From: JANPCX01 sp966211815
Lineage (GTDB): Bacteria > Pseudomonadota > Gammaproteobacteria > Burkholderiales > Burkholderiaceae_C
Direction: 5' to 3'
Assembly: GCA_966211815.1 (NCBI GenBank)
Contig: CBIHOD010000017.1
Span: forward strand, 3,654-67,653
DNA: 64,000 bases
Shown here: one piece after another, positions 38,460 through 47,536 of the stretch
How positions within the stretch are numbered: the stretch's first letter is position 1
Layout: the number at the start of each line of letters is the position of its first letter
Notes under the pieces: generated by a model
What the model saw: the letters and a program-made list of their open reading frames with translations, nothing else
Database searches by the model: none
What the model was told of the DNA's origin: nothing
Made by a program: the position numbers and the translations under genes

Positions 38460-39572
38460 ATGACGACGCACCGCGACACCGAAATCCGGCCCCTCGGCAA
38501 GACCCCGGCCACCGCGCACAACGACGCCCAGTTCAACCCGCACGACCAGATCGCCTTCGAGCTCGGCTGGGACTTCGCCCGCCACGGCATGGCGCTGCCC
38601 GCGCCCTACGGCCAGGAAGCCTCGCCGCTGCGCAGCGGCTGGCTGGCGGGGCAGGCCGCGTTCGGCGAGCGCGCGCTGAAGGGCGGGCCGCACGCCCAGC
38701 GCTGGCTCCGGCTGCGGCTGCACGCCTGGCTGCGCGGCCGCCATGTCGAGCTGCACCAGGTGACGCCGCACTACCTGCGCCAGCTGGAAGTCACGCATTG
38801 CCCCATCACCCGCGCCGAACTCGCCGCCACCGGCTCGAACGCCGCCTCGGTGGACCGCGTGCGCAACGACGCCGCCTACGCCGCCGGCAACTTGGCGGTG
38901 CTGAGCCAGCGCGCCAACCACGCGAAGGGCGCGCTGGACTACCACCAGGCCCTGGTCGTCGTTCAGCGCATCGAGGCCCGGAACCTGGGCGGGGTCGACG
39001 GCCTGAACGCCGTGCAGTGGCGGCGCGTGGCTTCGCTGTGCAGCCTGGTCGAGCCGCTCGGGCACGAGCAGGCCTGCCTCGTGCCGATGCGGGTGCTGCC
39101 GCCCAACCGCCTGCGGCTGTTCAACCCGGTGCAGGCGCTTCAGGCTTTCGTCAGCCAGCAGCTGCTCACACCGGGCTGGAGCCACCGCGTCAGCCGCTTC
39201 GAGGACTTGCTGCCCGGTCGGTCGCTGCGCCGCGATTTCAAGCGTTTCTTCATGGCGCTGCTGCCGCGGGTGATCGAAGCGGGCCGGCCGGACGACGCGA
39301 TGGGCGCGCGCTGGGCGGTCGAGGACGCCTGGGGCCACGACGGCGTGGTCCAGCGCTGGGCTCACTTCGCCCGGCAGCTCACCCCCGCCCAGTGCGAAAA
39401 GCTGCTGGAGCGCGCCTGCGCACGCGGCCTGGGCACCCGGCGCCTCGAGCACCAGGCGCCCGAACAGGCCACCGAGGGCTGGGAGCTGCCCACCCGCGGC
39501 TACACGCCTGTGGCGGCCAGTCCAGCCGGCAGCCGGCAGCCACCGGCGCGGCAGTTGTCGCTGCTGGATTGA
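38460..39572 (+). CDS. HNH-like protein with RMF-like start and clamp-binding-like tail
   Basis: A 370-residue protein of no family I can name. Residues about 29-70 (AFELGWDFARHGM, then RSGWLAGQAAFGER) resemble a ribosome modulation factor module. Residues about 108-155 (VTHCPITRAEL, then SVDRVRNDAAYAAGNLAVLS and ANHAKG) match the spacing of HNH/endonuclease VII-like domains in phage and bacterial proteins, though the metal histidines are not obvious. The last residues, RQLSLLD, resemble the beta-clamp-binding pentapeptide QLSLF. The ATG follows AAGGAG. It is a single gene between the WYL and TetR regulators. Confidence 0.7.
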   Translation: MTTHRDTEIRPLGKTPATAHNDAQFNPHDQIAFELGWDFARHGMALPAPYGQEASPLRSGWLAGQAAFGERALKGGPHAQRWLRLRLHAWLRGRHVELHQVTPHYLRQLEVTHCPITRAELAATGSNAASVDRVRNDAAYAAGNLAVLSQRANHAKGALDYHQALVVVQRIEARNLGGVDGLNAVQWRRVASLCSLVEPLGHEQACLVPMRVLPPNRLRLFNPVQALQAFVSQQLLTPGWSHRVSRFEDLLPGRSLRRDFKRFFMALLPRVIEAGRPDDAMGARWAVEDAWGHDGVVQRWAHFARQLTPAQCEKLLERACARGLGTRRLEHQAPEQATEGWELPTRGYTPVAASPAGSRQPPARQLSLLD

Positions 39573-39710
39573 ACGCGGCGCGGCCCACGGGGACGGCAAA
39601 GACAACGGAGGAAAAGCAGGCAGTGCCATTGGCAAGCGCGTCCCGCCGACGGCGGGCGCGCTTTTTTTTCCGGCGGCGCACCGGATGCAAGCAGCCGTTT
39701 CGAATGCAAG

Positions 39711-39730
39711 TAAATCAATCGTTTGATTTA
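39711..39730. promoter_or_regulatory. Palindromic TetR operator
   Basis: TAAATCAA-TCGT-TTGATTTA is a perfect inverted repeat with 8-bp arms, ending 18 bases before the TetR ATG. It is A+T-rich in a G+C-rich genome. Size and place are those of a TetR-family operator, so the repressor should control itself and the co-transcribed efflux genes. Confidence 0.8.
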
Positions 39731-39748
39731 TTTGATAAAGTGCGCGCC

Positions 39749-40639
39749 ATGCCAGCCCCCCACCACCTGACCACCGGCGAACCCGGCCGCCCCGTACGCA
39801 CCGACGGCGAGCAGTCGCGTTCGCGGCTGCTCTACGCGGCCCTGGCGCTGTTCGCTCAGCACGGCTACGCGAAGACATCGATCCGCGACATCGCCGACCA
39901 GGCGCAGACCAACGTGGCCGCCATCAGCTACTACTTCGGCGACAAGGCCGGCCTCTACCGGGCCGCGTTCACCGAACCGACCGGCGACGTCGAGCAGGAG
40001 ATCGCCCTGTTTTCCGGCGACGACCTCACGCTGGACCAGGCGCTGCGCGGCTTTTTCGCCTCGTTCGTGGAGCCGATGCGCCTGGGCGACGTGACGCGGC
40101 AGTGCATGAAGCTGAGGCTGCGCGAGATGCTCGAACCCACGGGGCTGTGGGAGAAGGAGATCCACGAGGGCATCAAACCTTCGCACGACGCGCTGGTGGC
40201 GGTGCTGGCCCGCCACCTCGGCCTGTCCGAGGTGGACGACGAGCTGCAGCGCCTGGCGATCGGCATCGCCGGGCTGGGCGTGCAGCTGCATGTCTGCCGC
40301 GACATCACCGACCTGCTGGCGCCCAACCTCAACACCGCCGGGCAGGCCTGGGACACCTGGACCGACCGCCTGGTGCTCTACGCCGAGGCGATGGTCGCCG
40401 CCGAGTTGCAGCGCCGCGCTCAGGCCTCGGGGCGCGCCAAGCCGGCCAGCTGGCTGGAGCGGGTGGCCCACAGCCTGTGCCCGGTGTCCCCCGCCAAGCC
40501 CGCCCGCAAGGCCGCGGCCGCCCCGCCGCGCCGCCCGTTCAAAGACGCCCTCGACCACGTCAAACGTTCTTTCCAGTGCGATCCACCGGCCAAGGCCCCG
40601 GCCGCGAGCAAAACCAAGACCAAGCCCTCCGGAAGATGA
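39749..40639 (+). CDS. TetR-family regulator (CecR/DUF1956 type)
   Basis: 296 residues. The helix-turn-helix is at about 22-68 (LLYAALALFAQHGYAKTSIR, then TNVAAISYYFGDKAGLYRA). The ligand domain is of the DUF1956 kind found in CecR, with CMKLRLREMLEPTGLWEKEI and GIAGLGVQLHVCRDI. An unusual C-terminal tail of about 75 residues is rich in Lys, Ala and Pro and likely disordered. The next gene starts inside its stop codon (ATGA), so repressor and efflux pump are co-transcribed. An ATG 16 codons earlier is possible but overlaps the operator. Confidence 0.92.
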   Translation: MPAPHHLTTGEPGRPVRTDGEQSRSRLLYAALALFAQHGYAKTSIRDIADQAQTNVAAISYYFGDKAGLYRAAFTEPTGDVEQEIALFSGDDLTLDQALRGFFASFVEPMRLGDVTRQCMKLRLREMLEPTGLWEKEIHEGIKPSHDALVAVLARHLGLSEVDDELQRLAIGIAGLGVQLHVCRDITDLLAPNLNTAGQAWDTWTDRLVLYAEAMVAAELQRRAQASGRAKPASWLERVAHSLCPVSPAKPARKAAAAPPRRPFKDALDHVKRSFQCDPPAKAPAASKTKTKPSGR

Positions 40640-42168
40640 CAGACACCATGAACGACGCAGCCGCGGCGCAGCCGCCGCAACCTTACCTTCCTCGCGGCAC
40701 GCGACGCGCGCGGCTGGCGCTCGCCCTCGCCGCGGCGGTGTGGCTGGCCGGTTGCGCCAATTTGGCGGATGCGCCGGGTGAAGGCCAAGCCCCGGTGCCG
40801 GCCGCCTGGTCGGCGCCATGGCCCCACGGCGGTCAACCGGGCGACCTGGCCGCCTGGTGGCGGCAGTTCAACGACCCGGTGCTCAGCGAACTGATCGACG
40901 CCGCTCAGGCGGTCAGCCCCGGCGTCGCGCAGGCCGCCTCGCGCATCGAGCAGTCGCGCGCCGCCGAGGTCGCGGCGCGGGCGGCGCTGCTGCCCGCGCT
41001 GGACGCCCAGGCTTCCGCCAGCCGCAGCCGCCAGGACCTGAGCCTGCCCATCGCCAACACCAGCTCCGCCGGGCTGCAGGCCAGCTGGGAGATCGACGTC
41101 TTCGGCGCCGGCCGGGCCGCCCGCGGCGCCGCCGGGCAACGCCTGGCCGGCGCGCAGGCCGGCTGGCACGACGCCCGCGTCGCGGTGGCCGCCGAAACCG
41201 CCAGCCGTTACATCGGCCTGCGCGGTTGCCAGGCCCAGGTGCGCACCGCCGAGGCCGACGCGTTGTCGCGCCGCGAAACCGCCCGGCTCACCGAGCTCAG
41301 CGCCAAAGCCGGCTTCCAGGCGCCGGCCAGCAGCGCCCTGGCCCGCGCCAGCAGCGCGCAGGGCGCGGCCCAGCTCACGGCGCAGAAAGCGCGCTGCGAG
41401 TTGGAGGTCAAGGCCCTGGTCGCGCTGACCGGCTTGGCCGAGCCCGACCTGCGCGAGCGCCTGCGCCCCGGCGAAGCCGCCCTGGCGGGCCAGCCCAACC
41501 CGGTGCCCCAGCCCGCGCAGATCGCCGTCACCCAGGTGCCGGCCCAGGTGCTGGCGCAGCGGCCCGACGTTTTCTCCGCCGAACGCGAATGGCTGGCGCG
41601 GCGCGCCGACCTGGCCGAGGCCCAGGCGCGGCGGCTGCCGCGCATCAGCCTGTCCGGCAGCGTCGGCGCGGCCCGCTATTCGGCCGGCGGTTTCACCACG
41701 GACGGCACCGTCTGGAGCCTCGGGCCGCTGTCGGTGACGCTGCCGCTGTTCGACGGCGGCAGGCGCCGCGCCGACGCCGCCGCGGCCCAGGCGCGGCTGG
41801 ACGAAGCCGCCTCGCTCTACCGCGCCGCGCTGCGCACGGCGGTGCGCGAGGTGGAGGAAGCGCTGGTCAACCTGCAAAGCGCGGCCGACCGCGAAGCCAA
41901 TGCGCAGGCGGCCGCCCAGGGCTACGGCGAATCGCTGCGCGCCTCCGAGGCGCGTTACCGCGGCGGCCTGGCCAGCCTGTTCGAGCTGGAAGACGCCCGC
42001 CGCACCGCCGTGCAGGCGCAAAGCGCCCTGGTCGACCTGCAGCGCGAGCGCAGCCAGGCCTGGGTCGCGCTCTACCGCGCGCTGGGCGGCGGCTGGTCCG
42101 CGTCCGGCATCGGCCGGCAGGGCGAGGCCGCCCCGCTCGCTTCGTCGTCCATCCCCCCCATGCGTTGA
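40636..42168 (+). CDS. RND efflux outer-membrane lipoprotein (OprM/NodT family)
   Basis: A 510-residue TolC-type channel. The hydrophobic stretch LALALAAAVWLAGC holds a lipobox with the acylated cysteine at about residue 41. Two repeats of the outer-membrane efflux family follow, with SRIEQSRAAEVAARAALLPA, ASWEIDVFGAGRAARGA, VLAQRPDVFSAEREWLARRA and ISLSGSVGAARYSAGGF. It overlaps the TetR stop by ATGA. The gene order (channel first, then adaptor and pump) is less common than adaptor-pump-channel. A start at the next ATG, four codons later, is also possible. Confidence 0.93.
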   Translation: MTDTMNDAAAAQPPQPYLPRGTRRARLALALAAAVWLAGCANLADAPGEGQAPVPAAWSAPWPHGGQPGDLAAWWRQFNDPVLSELIDAAQAVSPGVAQAASRIEQSRAAEVAARAALLPALDAQASASRSRQDLSLPIANTSSAGLQASWEIDVFGAGRAARGAAGQRLAGAQAGWHDARVAVAAETASRYIGLRGCQAQVRTAEADALSRRETARLTELSAKAGFQAPASSALARASSAQGAAQLTAQKARCELEVKALVALTGLAEPDLRERLRPGEAALAGQPNPVPQPAQIAVTQVPAQVLAQRPDVFSAEREWLARRADLAEAQARRLPRISLSGSVGAARYSAGGFTTDGTVWSLGPLSVTLPLFDGGRRRADAAAAQARLDEAASLYRAALRTAVREVEEALVNLQSAADREANAQAAAQGYGESLRASEARYRGGLASLFELEDARRTAVQAQSALVDLQRERSQAWVALYRALGGGWSASGIGRQGEAAPLASSSIPPMR

Positions 42169-42219
42169 CGCCCCCGCCGAAACCGTCCCGAACACCCACC
42201 GTCCCACACGGCAGACACC

Positions 42220-43368
42220 ATGCAGATCAACCGTCCCACCCTGATCGCCGCCGCCCTCGCCACCGCGCTGGCCGGCGCCGCACTCCTCACCCTGAACGCC
42301 CGCGCCGCCGACGACGCCAAGCAGGCCGCCGCCGCACCCAAGCCGGCGCTCACCGTCAGCGTCGCGCAACCCGAATCCGGCGATTTCCCGCTGCGCATCA
42401 GCGCCAACGGCAGCATCGCCGCCTGGCAGGAAGCCAGCATCGGCACCGAGGCCAATGGCTTGCGGCTGGCCGACGTGAAGGTCAATGTCGGCGACACCGT
42501 CAAGCGCGGCGACGTGCTGGCCAGCTTCGCCCCCGAGACGGTGCAGGCCGAGCTGGCCCAGATCCGCGCCAGCCTGGCCGAGGCGGAGGCCACGCTGGCC
42601 GAGGCGGCGAGCAACGCCCAGCGCGCCCGCGAGCTGGACAAGAGCGGCGCCCTGAGCGCCCAGCAGATCAACCAGTACCTCACCGCCGAGCGCACCGCCC
42701 GCGCCCGGCTGGACGCGCAGAAGGCGCAGCTGCAGTCGCAGCAGCTGCGGCTGCGCCAGACCCAGGTGCTGGCGCCCGACCACGGCGTCATTTCGGCGCG
42801 CAGCGCCACCGTCGGCGCGGTGCTGCCGGCGGGCCAGGAGCTGTTCCGCCTGATCCGCCAGGGTCGCCTCGAATGGCGGGCCGAGGTGCCCGCCGGCGAA
42901 CTGGCGCGCATCAAGCCCGGCATGCAGGCCACCGTCGCCGGCCCGGACGGCCAGGCGGTGCGGGGCAAGGTGCGCATGGTGGCCCCGACGGTGGACACCC
43001 AGACCCGCAACGGCCTGGTCTATGTCGACCTGCCGCGTGCCGACGGGGTGCGCGCCGGCATGTTCGCGCGCGGCGACTTCGAAGTCGGCAGCAGCGCGGC
43101 GCTGACGCTGCCCCAGAGCGCGGTGCTGCTGCGCGACGGCTTCAGCTATGTCTTCACCGTCGGCGAACAGGGCCAGGACGCGCTGGCCAAGGTGACGCAG
43201 GCCAAGGTGCAGGTCGGCCGCCGCATCGGCGAGCGCGTCGAGGTCACCGGCGGGCTGCAGCCCGGCGCGCGCGTGGTCGCCACCGGCGCGGGCTTCCTCG
43301 GCGACGGCGACACCGTGAAGGTGGTGGCGCAGCCGGGTGCCGCCGCGCCGGCCCCCAGGAAGCCCTGA
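42220..43368 (+). CDS. RND efflux periplasmic adaptor subunit
   Basis: A 382-residue membrane-fusion protein. The signal peptide is at about 1-29 (LATALAGAALLTLNARA). The biotinyl-lipoyl domain (ANGSIAAWQEASIGTEANG, then VNVGDTVKRGDVLASF) flanks an alpha-helical hairpin (about 105-165). The second lipoyl half reads VLAPDHGVISARSATVGAVL, and beta-barrel and membrane-proximal domains follow (MVAPTVDTQTRNGLVYVDLP). It links the inner-membrane pump at 43425 with the outer channel. The spacing of 51 and 56 bases to its neighbours fits one operon. Confidence 0.94.
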   Translation: MQINRPTLIAAALATALAGAALLTLNARAADDAKQAAAAPKPALTVSVAQPESGDFPLRISANGSIAAWQEASIGTEANGLRLADVKVNVGDTVKRGDVLASFAPETVQAELAQIRASLAEAEATLAEAASNAQRARELDKSGALSAQQINQYLTAERTARARLDAQKAQLQSQQLRLRQTQVLAPDHGVISARSATVGAVLPAGQELFRLIRQGRLEWRAEVPAGELARIKPGMQATVAGPDGQAVRGKVRMVAPTVDTQTRNGLVYVDLPRADGVRAGMFARGDFEVGSSAALTLPQSAVLLRDGFSYVFTVGEQGQDALAKVTQAKVQVGRRIGERVEVTGGLQPGARVVATGAGFLGDGDTVKVVAQPGAAAPAPRKP

Positions 43369-43424
43369 CGGCGGCGACGCCGACGCACCGACGAAGAACG
43401 ACGACGCCCCTTCCAGGAAACCCC

Positions 43425-46400
43425 ATGGCCATCAACGTCTCCGCGTACTCGATACGCAACCCCATCCCTTCGCTGCTGCTCTTCCTGATGCTCACCCTGG
43501 CCGGGCTGCTGGGCTACCACTCGATGAAGGTGCAGAACTTCCCCGACATCGAGCTGCCCACGGTCACCGTGACCGCCAGCCTGCCCGGCGCCGCGCCGGC
43601 CCAGATGGAGACCGAGGTGGCGCGCAAGATCGAGAACTCGGTCGCCACGCTTCAAGGGGTCAAGAACATCTACACCAAGGTGCAGGACGGCACCGCCATC
43701 GTCACCGTCGAGTTCCGCCTGGAGAAGAACCCCCAGGAAGGCCTGGACGATGTGCGCGACGCGGTGCAGCGCGTGCGCTCCGACCTGCCCGGCGACCTGC
43801 GCGACCCGCAGATCGGCAAGCTCACGCTGTCGGGCTCGCCCATCCTCACCTACACCGTGGCCTCCGACCGCATGGACGGCGAGGCGCTGAGCTGGTTCGT
43901 CGACAACGACGTCAGCCGCGCCATGCTGGCGGTGCGCGGCGTGGGGGCGGTGAGCCGCGTCGGCGGCGTCACGCGGGAAGTGCACGTCGAAATCGACCCG
44001 GCCAAGCTGCTGGCGCTGAACGCGACGGTGGCCGACATCTCGCGCCAGCTGCGCAGCATCCAGCAAGAGGCCTCCGGCGGCCGCGCCGACCTGGGCGGCG
44101 GCGAGCAGTCGGTGCGCACGATCGCCACGGTGCGGTCGGCGGAGGAACTCGCGGCGATGGAGATCACCCTCGGCGACGGCCGCCACGTGCGGCTCGACCA
44201 GGTGGCCAAGGTGAGCGACACCGTGGCCGAGCGGCGCAGCAGCGCCGCGCTCAACGGCGAACCGGTGGTGGGTTTCGAAATCACGCGCTCGCGCGGCGCG
44301 GGCGAGATCGAGGTGGCCACCGGCGTGCGCGCCGCGCTGGAAAAGCTCAAGGCCGAGCACCCCGACATCCAGGTGACCGAGGCCTTCAATTTCGTCGACC
44401 CGGTGGCGGAGAACTTCAGCGGCTCGATGTCGCTGATGGTGGAGGGTGCCCTGCTGGCGGTGATCGTCGTGTGGTTCTTCCTGCGCGACTGGCGCGCCAC
44501 CTTCGTCTCGGCGGTGGCGCTGCCGCTGTCCATCATCCCCACCTTCGCGGCGATGCACTGGGCCGGCTTCACGCTGAACACCGTCACGCTGCTGAGCCTG
44601 TCGCTCGTGGTGGGCATCCTGGTGGACGACGCGATCGTCGAGATCGAGAACATCATGCGCCACCTGCGCATGGGCAAGTCGCCGAAGGAAGCCGCGATGG
44701 AAGCGGCCGACGAGATCGGCCTGGCGGTGATCGCCACCACCTTCACGCTGATCGCCGTCTTCCTGCCCACCGCCTTCATGAGCGGCGTGGCCGGCAAGTT
44801 CTTCGTGCAGTTCGGCTGGACGGCCGCGATCGCGGTGTTCTTCTCGCTCGTGGTGGCCCGCATGCTGACGCCGATGATGGCCGCCTACCTGCTGGCCCCG
44901 CCGAAGCGCGAAGAGAAGGAGCCGGGCTGGATGAAAGCCTACATGCGCGCGGTGGGCTGGTGCGTGAAGCACCGGCTGTGGACGGTCGCCGGCGCCACCG
45001 TGTTCAGCGTCGCCTCGTGCGCGCCGCTGTTCTCCGGCCAGATCGCGGGCGGCTTCATCCCGCCGGACGACCTGTCCCAGACCCAGATCTACGTTTCGCT
45101 GCCGCCCGGCAGCACCTACGCGCAGACCGCCGCCGTGGCCGAGCAGGCGCGCGCGGCGATCAAGGACCACCCGCACGTCAAGATGGTCTACACCGCGGTC
45201 GGCGGCGGCGCCACCGGCGGCGACCCGTTCAACCCCGCCGGCGCGGCCGAAGTCCGAAAGGCCACGCTGACCATCAACATGACGCCGCGCAAGGAACGCG
45301 GCGGCGTCAGCAAGCAGCAAGTGGAGGGCGAGATCCGCAAGGCGCTGGAAACCATCCCCGGTGCGCGCTTCACCGTCGGGCTGGGCGGGTCGAACGAAAA
45401 GTACGTGCTCGTGCTGGCCGGGCAGGACGGCGCGGCGCTGTCCGCCCACGCGGCCAAGGTCGAGCAAGAGCTGCGCACGCTGCCGGGCATCGGCAACGTC
45501 ACCAGCACGTCCAGCCTGCAGCGGCCGGAGCTGGTGGTGCGGCCCGACTTCGCCAAGGCCGCCGACCTGGGCGTCACCTCGGCCGCGATCGCCGACACCC
45601 TGCGCATCGCCACCGCCGGCGACTACGACCAGGGCCTGGCCAAGCTCAACCTGTCGCAACGCCAGGTGCCGGTGCTGGTGAAGCTGCCGCCCGAGGCGCG
45701 GCAGGACCTGTCGCTGATCGAACGCCTGGCCGTGCCGGGGGCGCGCGGCCCGGTGCCGCTGTCCAACGTCGCCACGCTCGGGCTGGACAGCGGCCCCGCC
45801 CAGATCGACCGCTTCAACCGCCAGCGCAACATCAACTTCGAGATCGAACTGAACGGCCAGCCGCTGGGGCACGTGCAGCAACTCGCCGACAACCTGCCCA
45901 GCCTGCGCAACCTGCCCAGCGGCGTGGTCAAGACGACGGTGGGCGACGCCGAGGCGATGGGCGAACTGTTCGCCAGCTTCGGCCTGGCCATGCTCACCGG
46001 CGTGCTGTGCATCTACATCGTGCTGGTGCTGCTGTTCCACGCCTGGGTGCAGCCGGTGACCATCCTGGCGGCGCTATTGCTGTCGATCCCGGGGGCCATC
46101 CTGGCGCTGTTCCTCACCCGCACCGACCTGACGATGCCGGCGATGATCGGCACCATCATGCTGCTGGGCATCGCCACCAAGAACTCCATCCTGCTGGTGG
46201 AGTACGCGATCATGGCCAGGAACGAGCGCGGCATGAACCGCTGGGACGCGCTGATGGACGCCTGCCACAAGCGCGCCCGCCCCATCATCATGACCACCAT
46301 CGCCATGGGCGCCGGCATGCTGCCGATCGCGCTGGGCTGGGGCACCGACCCGAGCTTCCGCTCGCCGATGGCCATCGTCGTGATCGGCGGGTTGATCACC

Positions 46401-46553
46401 TCGACCTTCCTGAGCCTGCTGGTAATCCCGGTGCTGTTTACCTACGTGGACGACCTGGTGCAAGGCAGCGGGCGGCTGGCGCGGCGCGTCTTCAGGCGCA
46501 AGTCGCCGTTGCCAGGGCCCATGCCAGCGGAAAACGGCTCATCCGGCGGTTGA
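43425..46553 (+). CDS. RND efflux inner-membrane pump
   Basis: A 1042-residue proton-driven transporter of the AcrB/MdtB (HAE1) class. Twelve membrane helices and two large periplasmic loops are evident. The proton-relay residues are conserved: the adjacent aspartates in LVVGILVDDAIVEIENIMRH (helix 4) and the lysine in GIATKNSILLVEYAI (helix 10). It should expel drugs, solvents or aromatic compounds through the co-encoded adaptor and channel. The ATG follows CAGGAAACCCC. The open frame extends far upstream without support. Confidence 0.95.
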   Translation: MAINVSAYSIRNPIPSLLLFLMLTLAGLLGYHSMKVQNFPDIELPTVTVTASLPGAAPAQMETEVARKIENSVATLQGVKNIYTKVQDGTAIVTVEFRLEKNPQEGLDDVRDAVQRVRSDLPGDLRDPQIGKLTLSGSPILTYTVASDRMDGEALSWFVDNDVSRAMLAVRGVGAVSRVGGVTREVHVEIDPAKLLALNATVADISRQLRSIQQEASGGRADLGGGEQSVRTIATVRSAEELAAMEITLGDGRHVRLDQVAKVSDTVAERRSSAALNGEPVVGFEITRSRGAGEIEVATGVRAALEKLKAEHPDIQVTEAFNFVDPVAENFSGSMSLMVEGALLAVIVVWFFLRDWRATFVSAVALPLSIIPTFAAMHWAGFTLNTVTLLSLSLVVGILVDDAIVEIENIMRHLRMGKSPKEAAMEAADEIGLAVIATTFTLIAVFLPTAFMSGVAGKFFVQFGWTAAIAVFFSLVVARMLTPMMAAYLLAPPKREEKEPGWMKAYMRAVGWCVKHRLWTVAGATVFSVASCAPLFSGQIAGGFIPPDDLSQTQIYVSLPPGSTYAQTAAVAEQARAAIKDHPHVKMVYTAVGGGATGGDPFNPAGAAEVRKATLTINMTPRKERGGVSKQQVEGEIRKALETIPGARFTVGLGGSNEKYVLVLAGQDGAALSAHAAKVEQELRTLPGIGNVTSTSSLQRPELVVRPDFAKAADLGVTSAAIADTLRIATAGDYDQGLAKLNLSQRQVPVLVKLPPEARQDLSLIERLAVPGARGPVPLSNVATLGLDSGPAQIDRFNRQRNINFEIELNGQPLGHVQQLADNLPSLRNLPSGVVKTTVGDAEAMGELFASFGLAMLTGVLCIYIVLVLLFHAWVQPVTILAALLLSIPGAILALFLTRTDLTMPAMIGTIMLLGIATKNSILLVEYAIMARNERGMNRWDALMDACHKRARPIIMTTIAMGAGMLPIALGWGTDPSFRSPMAIVVIGGLITSTFLSLLVIPVLFTYVDDLVQGSGRLARRVFRRKSPLPGPMPAENGSSGG

Positions 46554-46690
46554 TTCGGCCGGCGCCGGCCTGTCCGGGAGGGCGCCCGGTGTGCGGTTTT
46601 CCTCGGAACAAGCGTGGGAGGGTCGGCATCGGCCCATGCCGAGGGCACATTGACCCTTAGCACCTTTGGGGCTTTTCGAAAATTAGGTGG

Positions 46691-46711
46691 AAACCCTAGT
46701 CATTAGGGGTT
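46691..46711. promoter_or_regulatory. Near-palindrome upstream of DUF3563-like gene
   Basis: AAACCCTA-GTCAT-TAGGGGTT has 8-bp arms with one mismatch. A similar but weaker CCCTTA...TTTGGGG pair lies just upstream (46654-46675). Both sit about 110-160 bases before a small protein gene and look like a regulator binding site, possibly NarL/FixJ type; this is inference. Confidence 0.45.
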
Positions 46712-46817
46712 ACCCTTACGTCCGTGGATGCCAAATCCCTGGTGTCCACAGCTAGTAGCGAAGGCTGAGCCCGGAGGCTAAGCCTCTCGTGTGGACGAAG
46801 CCAAAAGGAAAAGTGCC

Positions 46818-46988
46818 ATGTCTCTCATCTCCCTCTTGATCAACCTGGTGTTCGCACCGGCCCACCAATCGGCTTACGACAGCGAATCGGAGTACCTGTC
46901 CCGCGCCGCCGACATGAACGACCTGGAGCGCCGCATGCGCGCCCTCGACCGCGGCCAGCCGTTCGGCCCGTTCGGTTTCAACGCCTGA
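46818..46988 (+). CDS. Small DUF3563-like protein
   Basis: 56 residues: a hydrophobic N-terminal segment (SLISLLINLVFAPA) followed by a charged helix, SEYLSRAADMNDLERRMRAL. The core DLERRMR-LDR is the conserved mark of DUF3563, a family of very small betaproteobacterial proteins with unknown function. The ATG at 46818 has AAAAGGAAAAG in front and is preferred over the GTG at 46791. The gene has a 264-base upstream region with near-palindromic sites, which suggests individual regulation. Confidence 0.75.
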   Translation: MSLISLLINLVFAPAHQSAYDSESEYLSRAADMNDLERRMRALDRGQPFGPFGFNA

Positions 46989-47006
46989 TCGATCGTTCGC
47001 CCCCGC

Positions 47007-47029
47007 CCGCTCACCGCGACGGTGAGCGG
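47007..47029. terminator. Perfect 10-bp hairpin after DUF3563-like gene
   Basis: CCGCTCACCG-CGA-CGGTGAGCGG lies 18 bases past the DUF3563-like stop and overlaps the last codons of the convergent 47011-47472 gene. It has no T tract. It could stop transcription of the small gene by structure or by Rho. Confidence 0.5.
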
Positions 47030-47472
47030 TTGCGCCCAGCCAGCACACCGCGCACAGCGGGTGAGCTGCTGGGCATCGGTTCATCCATGCCGAGGTCGCC
47101 CCATTCGGTGTCCCGCAGCAATGGAATGACCGCCTCGGACAAGCCCGGCGTGTACTCCGCGTACACCATCGGCTGCCGCAAGAGCGCCAGCACCGCTTCC
47201 CGGTCGACCGACAGTTCGCCATAGCGCGAACGGCGCAGCCGCACCGTCGGCATCTCCACCGTCAACAGCCCATGGGCTTGCAGGTGTTCGACCGCGAGCG
47301 AAACGCGGTTGGGCGTCAGCAAGCCGCCCAAATGGTTCTGCCTGAGCTGGCCAAGGGTGGATCGGATGGGCACACGGTCGGCGCCTAAAGACAACAGCAC
47401 GGTGAGCACCACCGCGTCGTCATAGCTTTCCAGCCTGTGTACGAGTTCGATGAACAGTTGGCTGTTGGTCAT
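47011..47472 (-). CDS. Conserved-looking small protein, possible winged helix
   Basis: 153 residues, soluble, no signal peptide. The order of predicted helices and the strand pair (LFIELVHRLESYDDAVVLTV, then RSTLGQLRQNHLGGLLTPNR and VEHLQAHGLLTVEMPTVRLR) fits a winged-helix fold with a leading N-terminal helix. That would make it a DNA-binding protein, but this is inference from pattern only. The start ATG lacks a clear ribosome site. It reads in the same direction as the HD-domain gene, 64 bases after it, and may share its transcript. Confidence 0.6.
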   Translation of the reverse strand: MTNSQLFIELVHRLESYDDAVVLTVLLSLGADRVPIRSTLGQLRQNHLGGLLTPNRVSLAVEHLQAHGLLTVEMPTVRLRRSRYGELSVDREAVLALLRQPMVYAEYTPGLSEAVIPLLRDTEWGDLGMDEPMPSSSPAVRGVLAGRNRSPSR

Positions 47473-47536
47473 GATGGAATCAAATCAAAAGACAGGGTTT
47501 AAGAAAAAAACGGGGTGACCGCGGGTGGCCGCTCGC

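Noticed and set aside
40818..43424. Upstream extension of the RND pump frame
   Set aside because: It runs through the outer-membrane channel and adaptor genes in the wrong frame. The pump starts at 43425, where the family N-terminus and a ribosome site appear.
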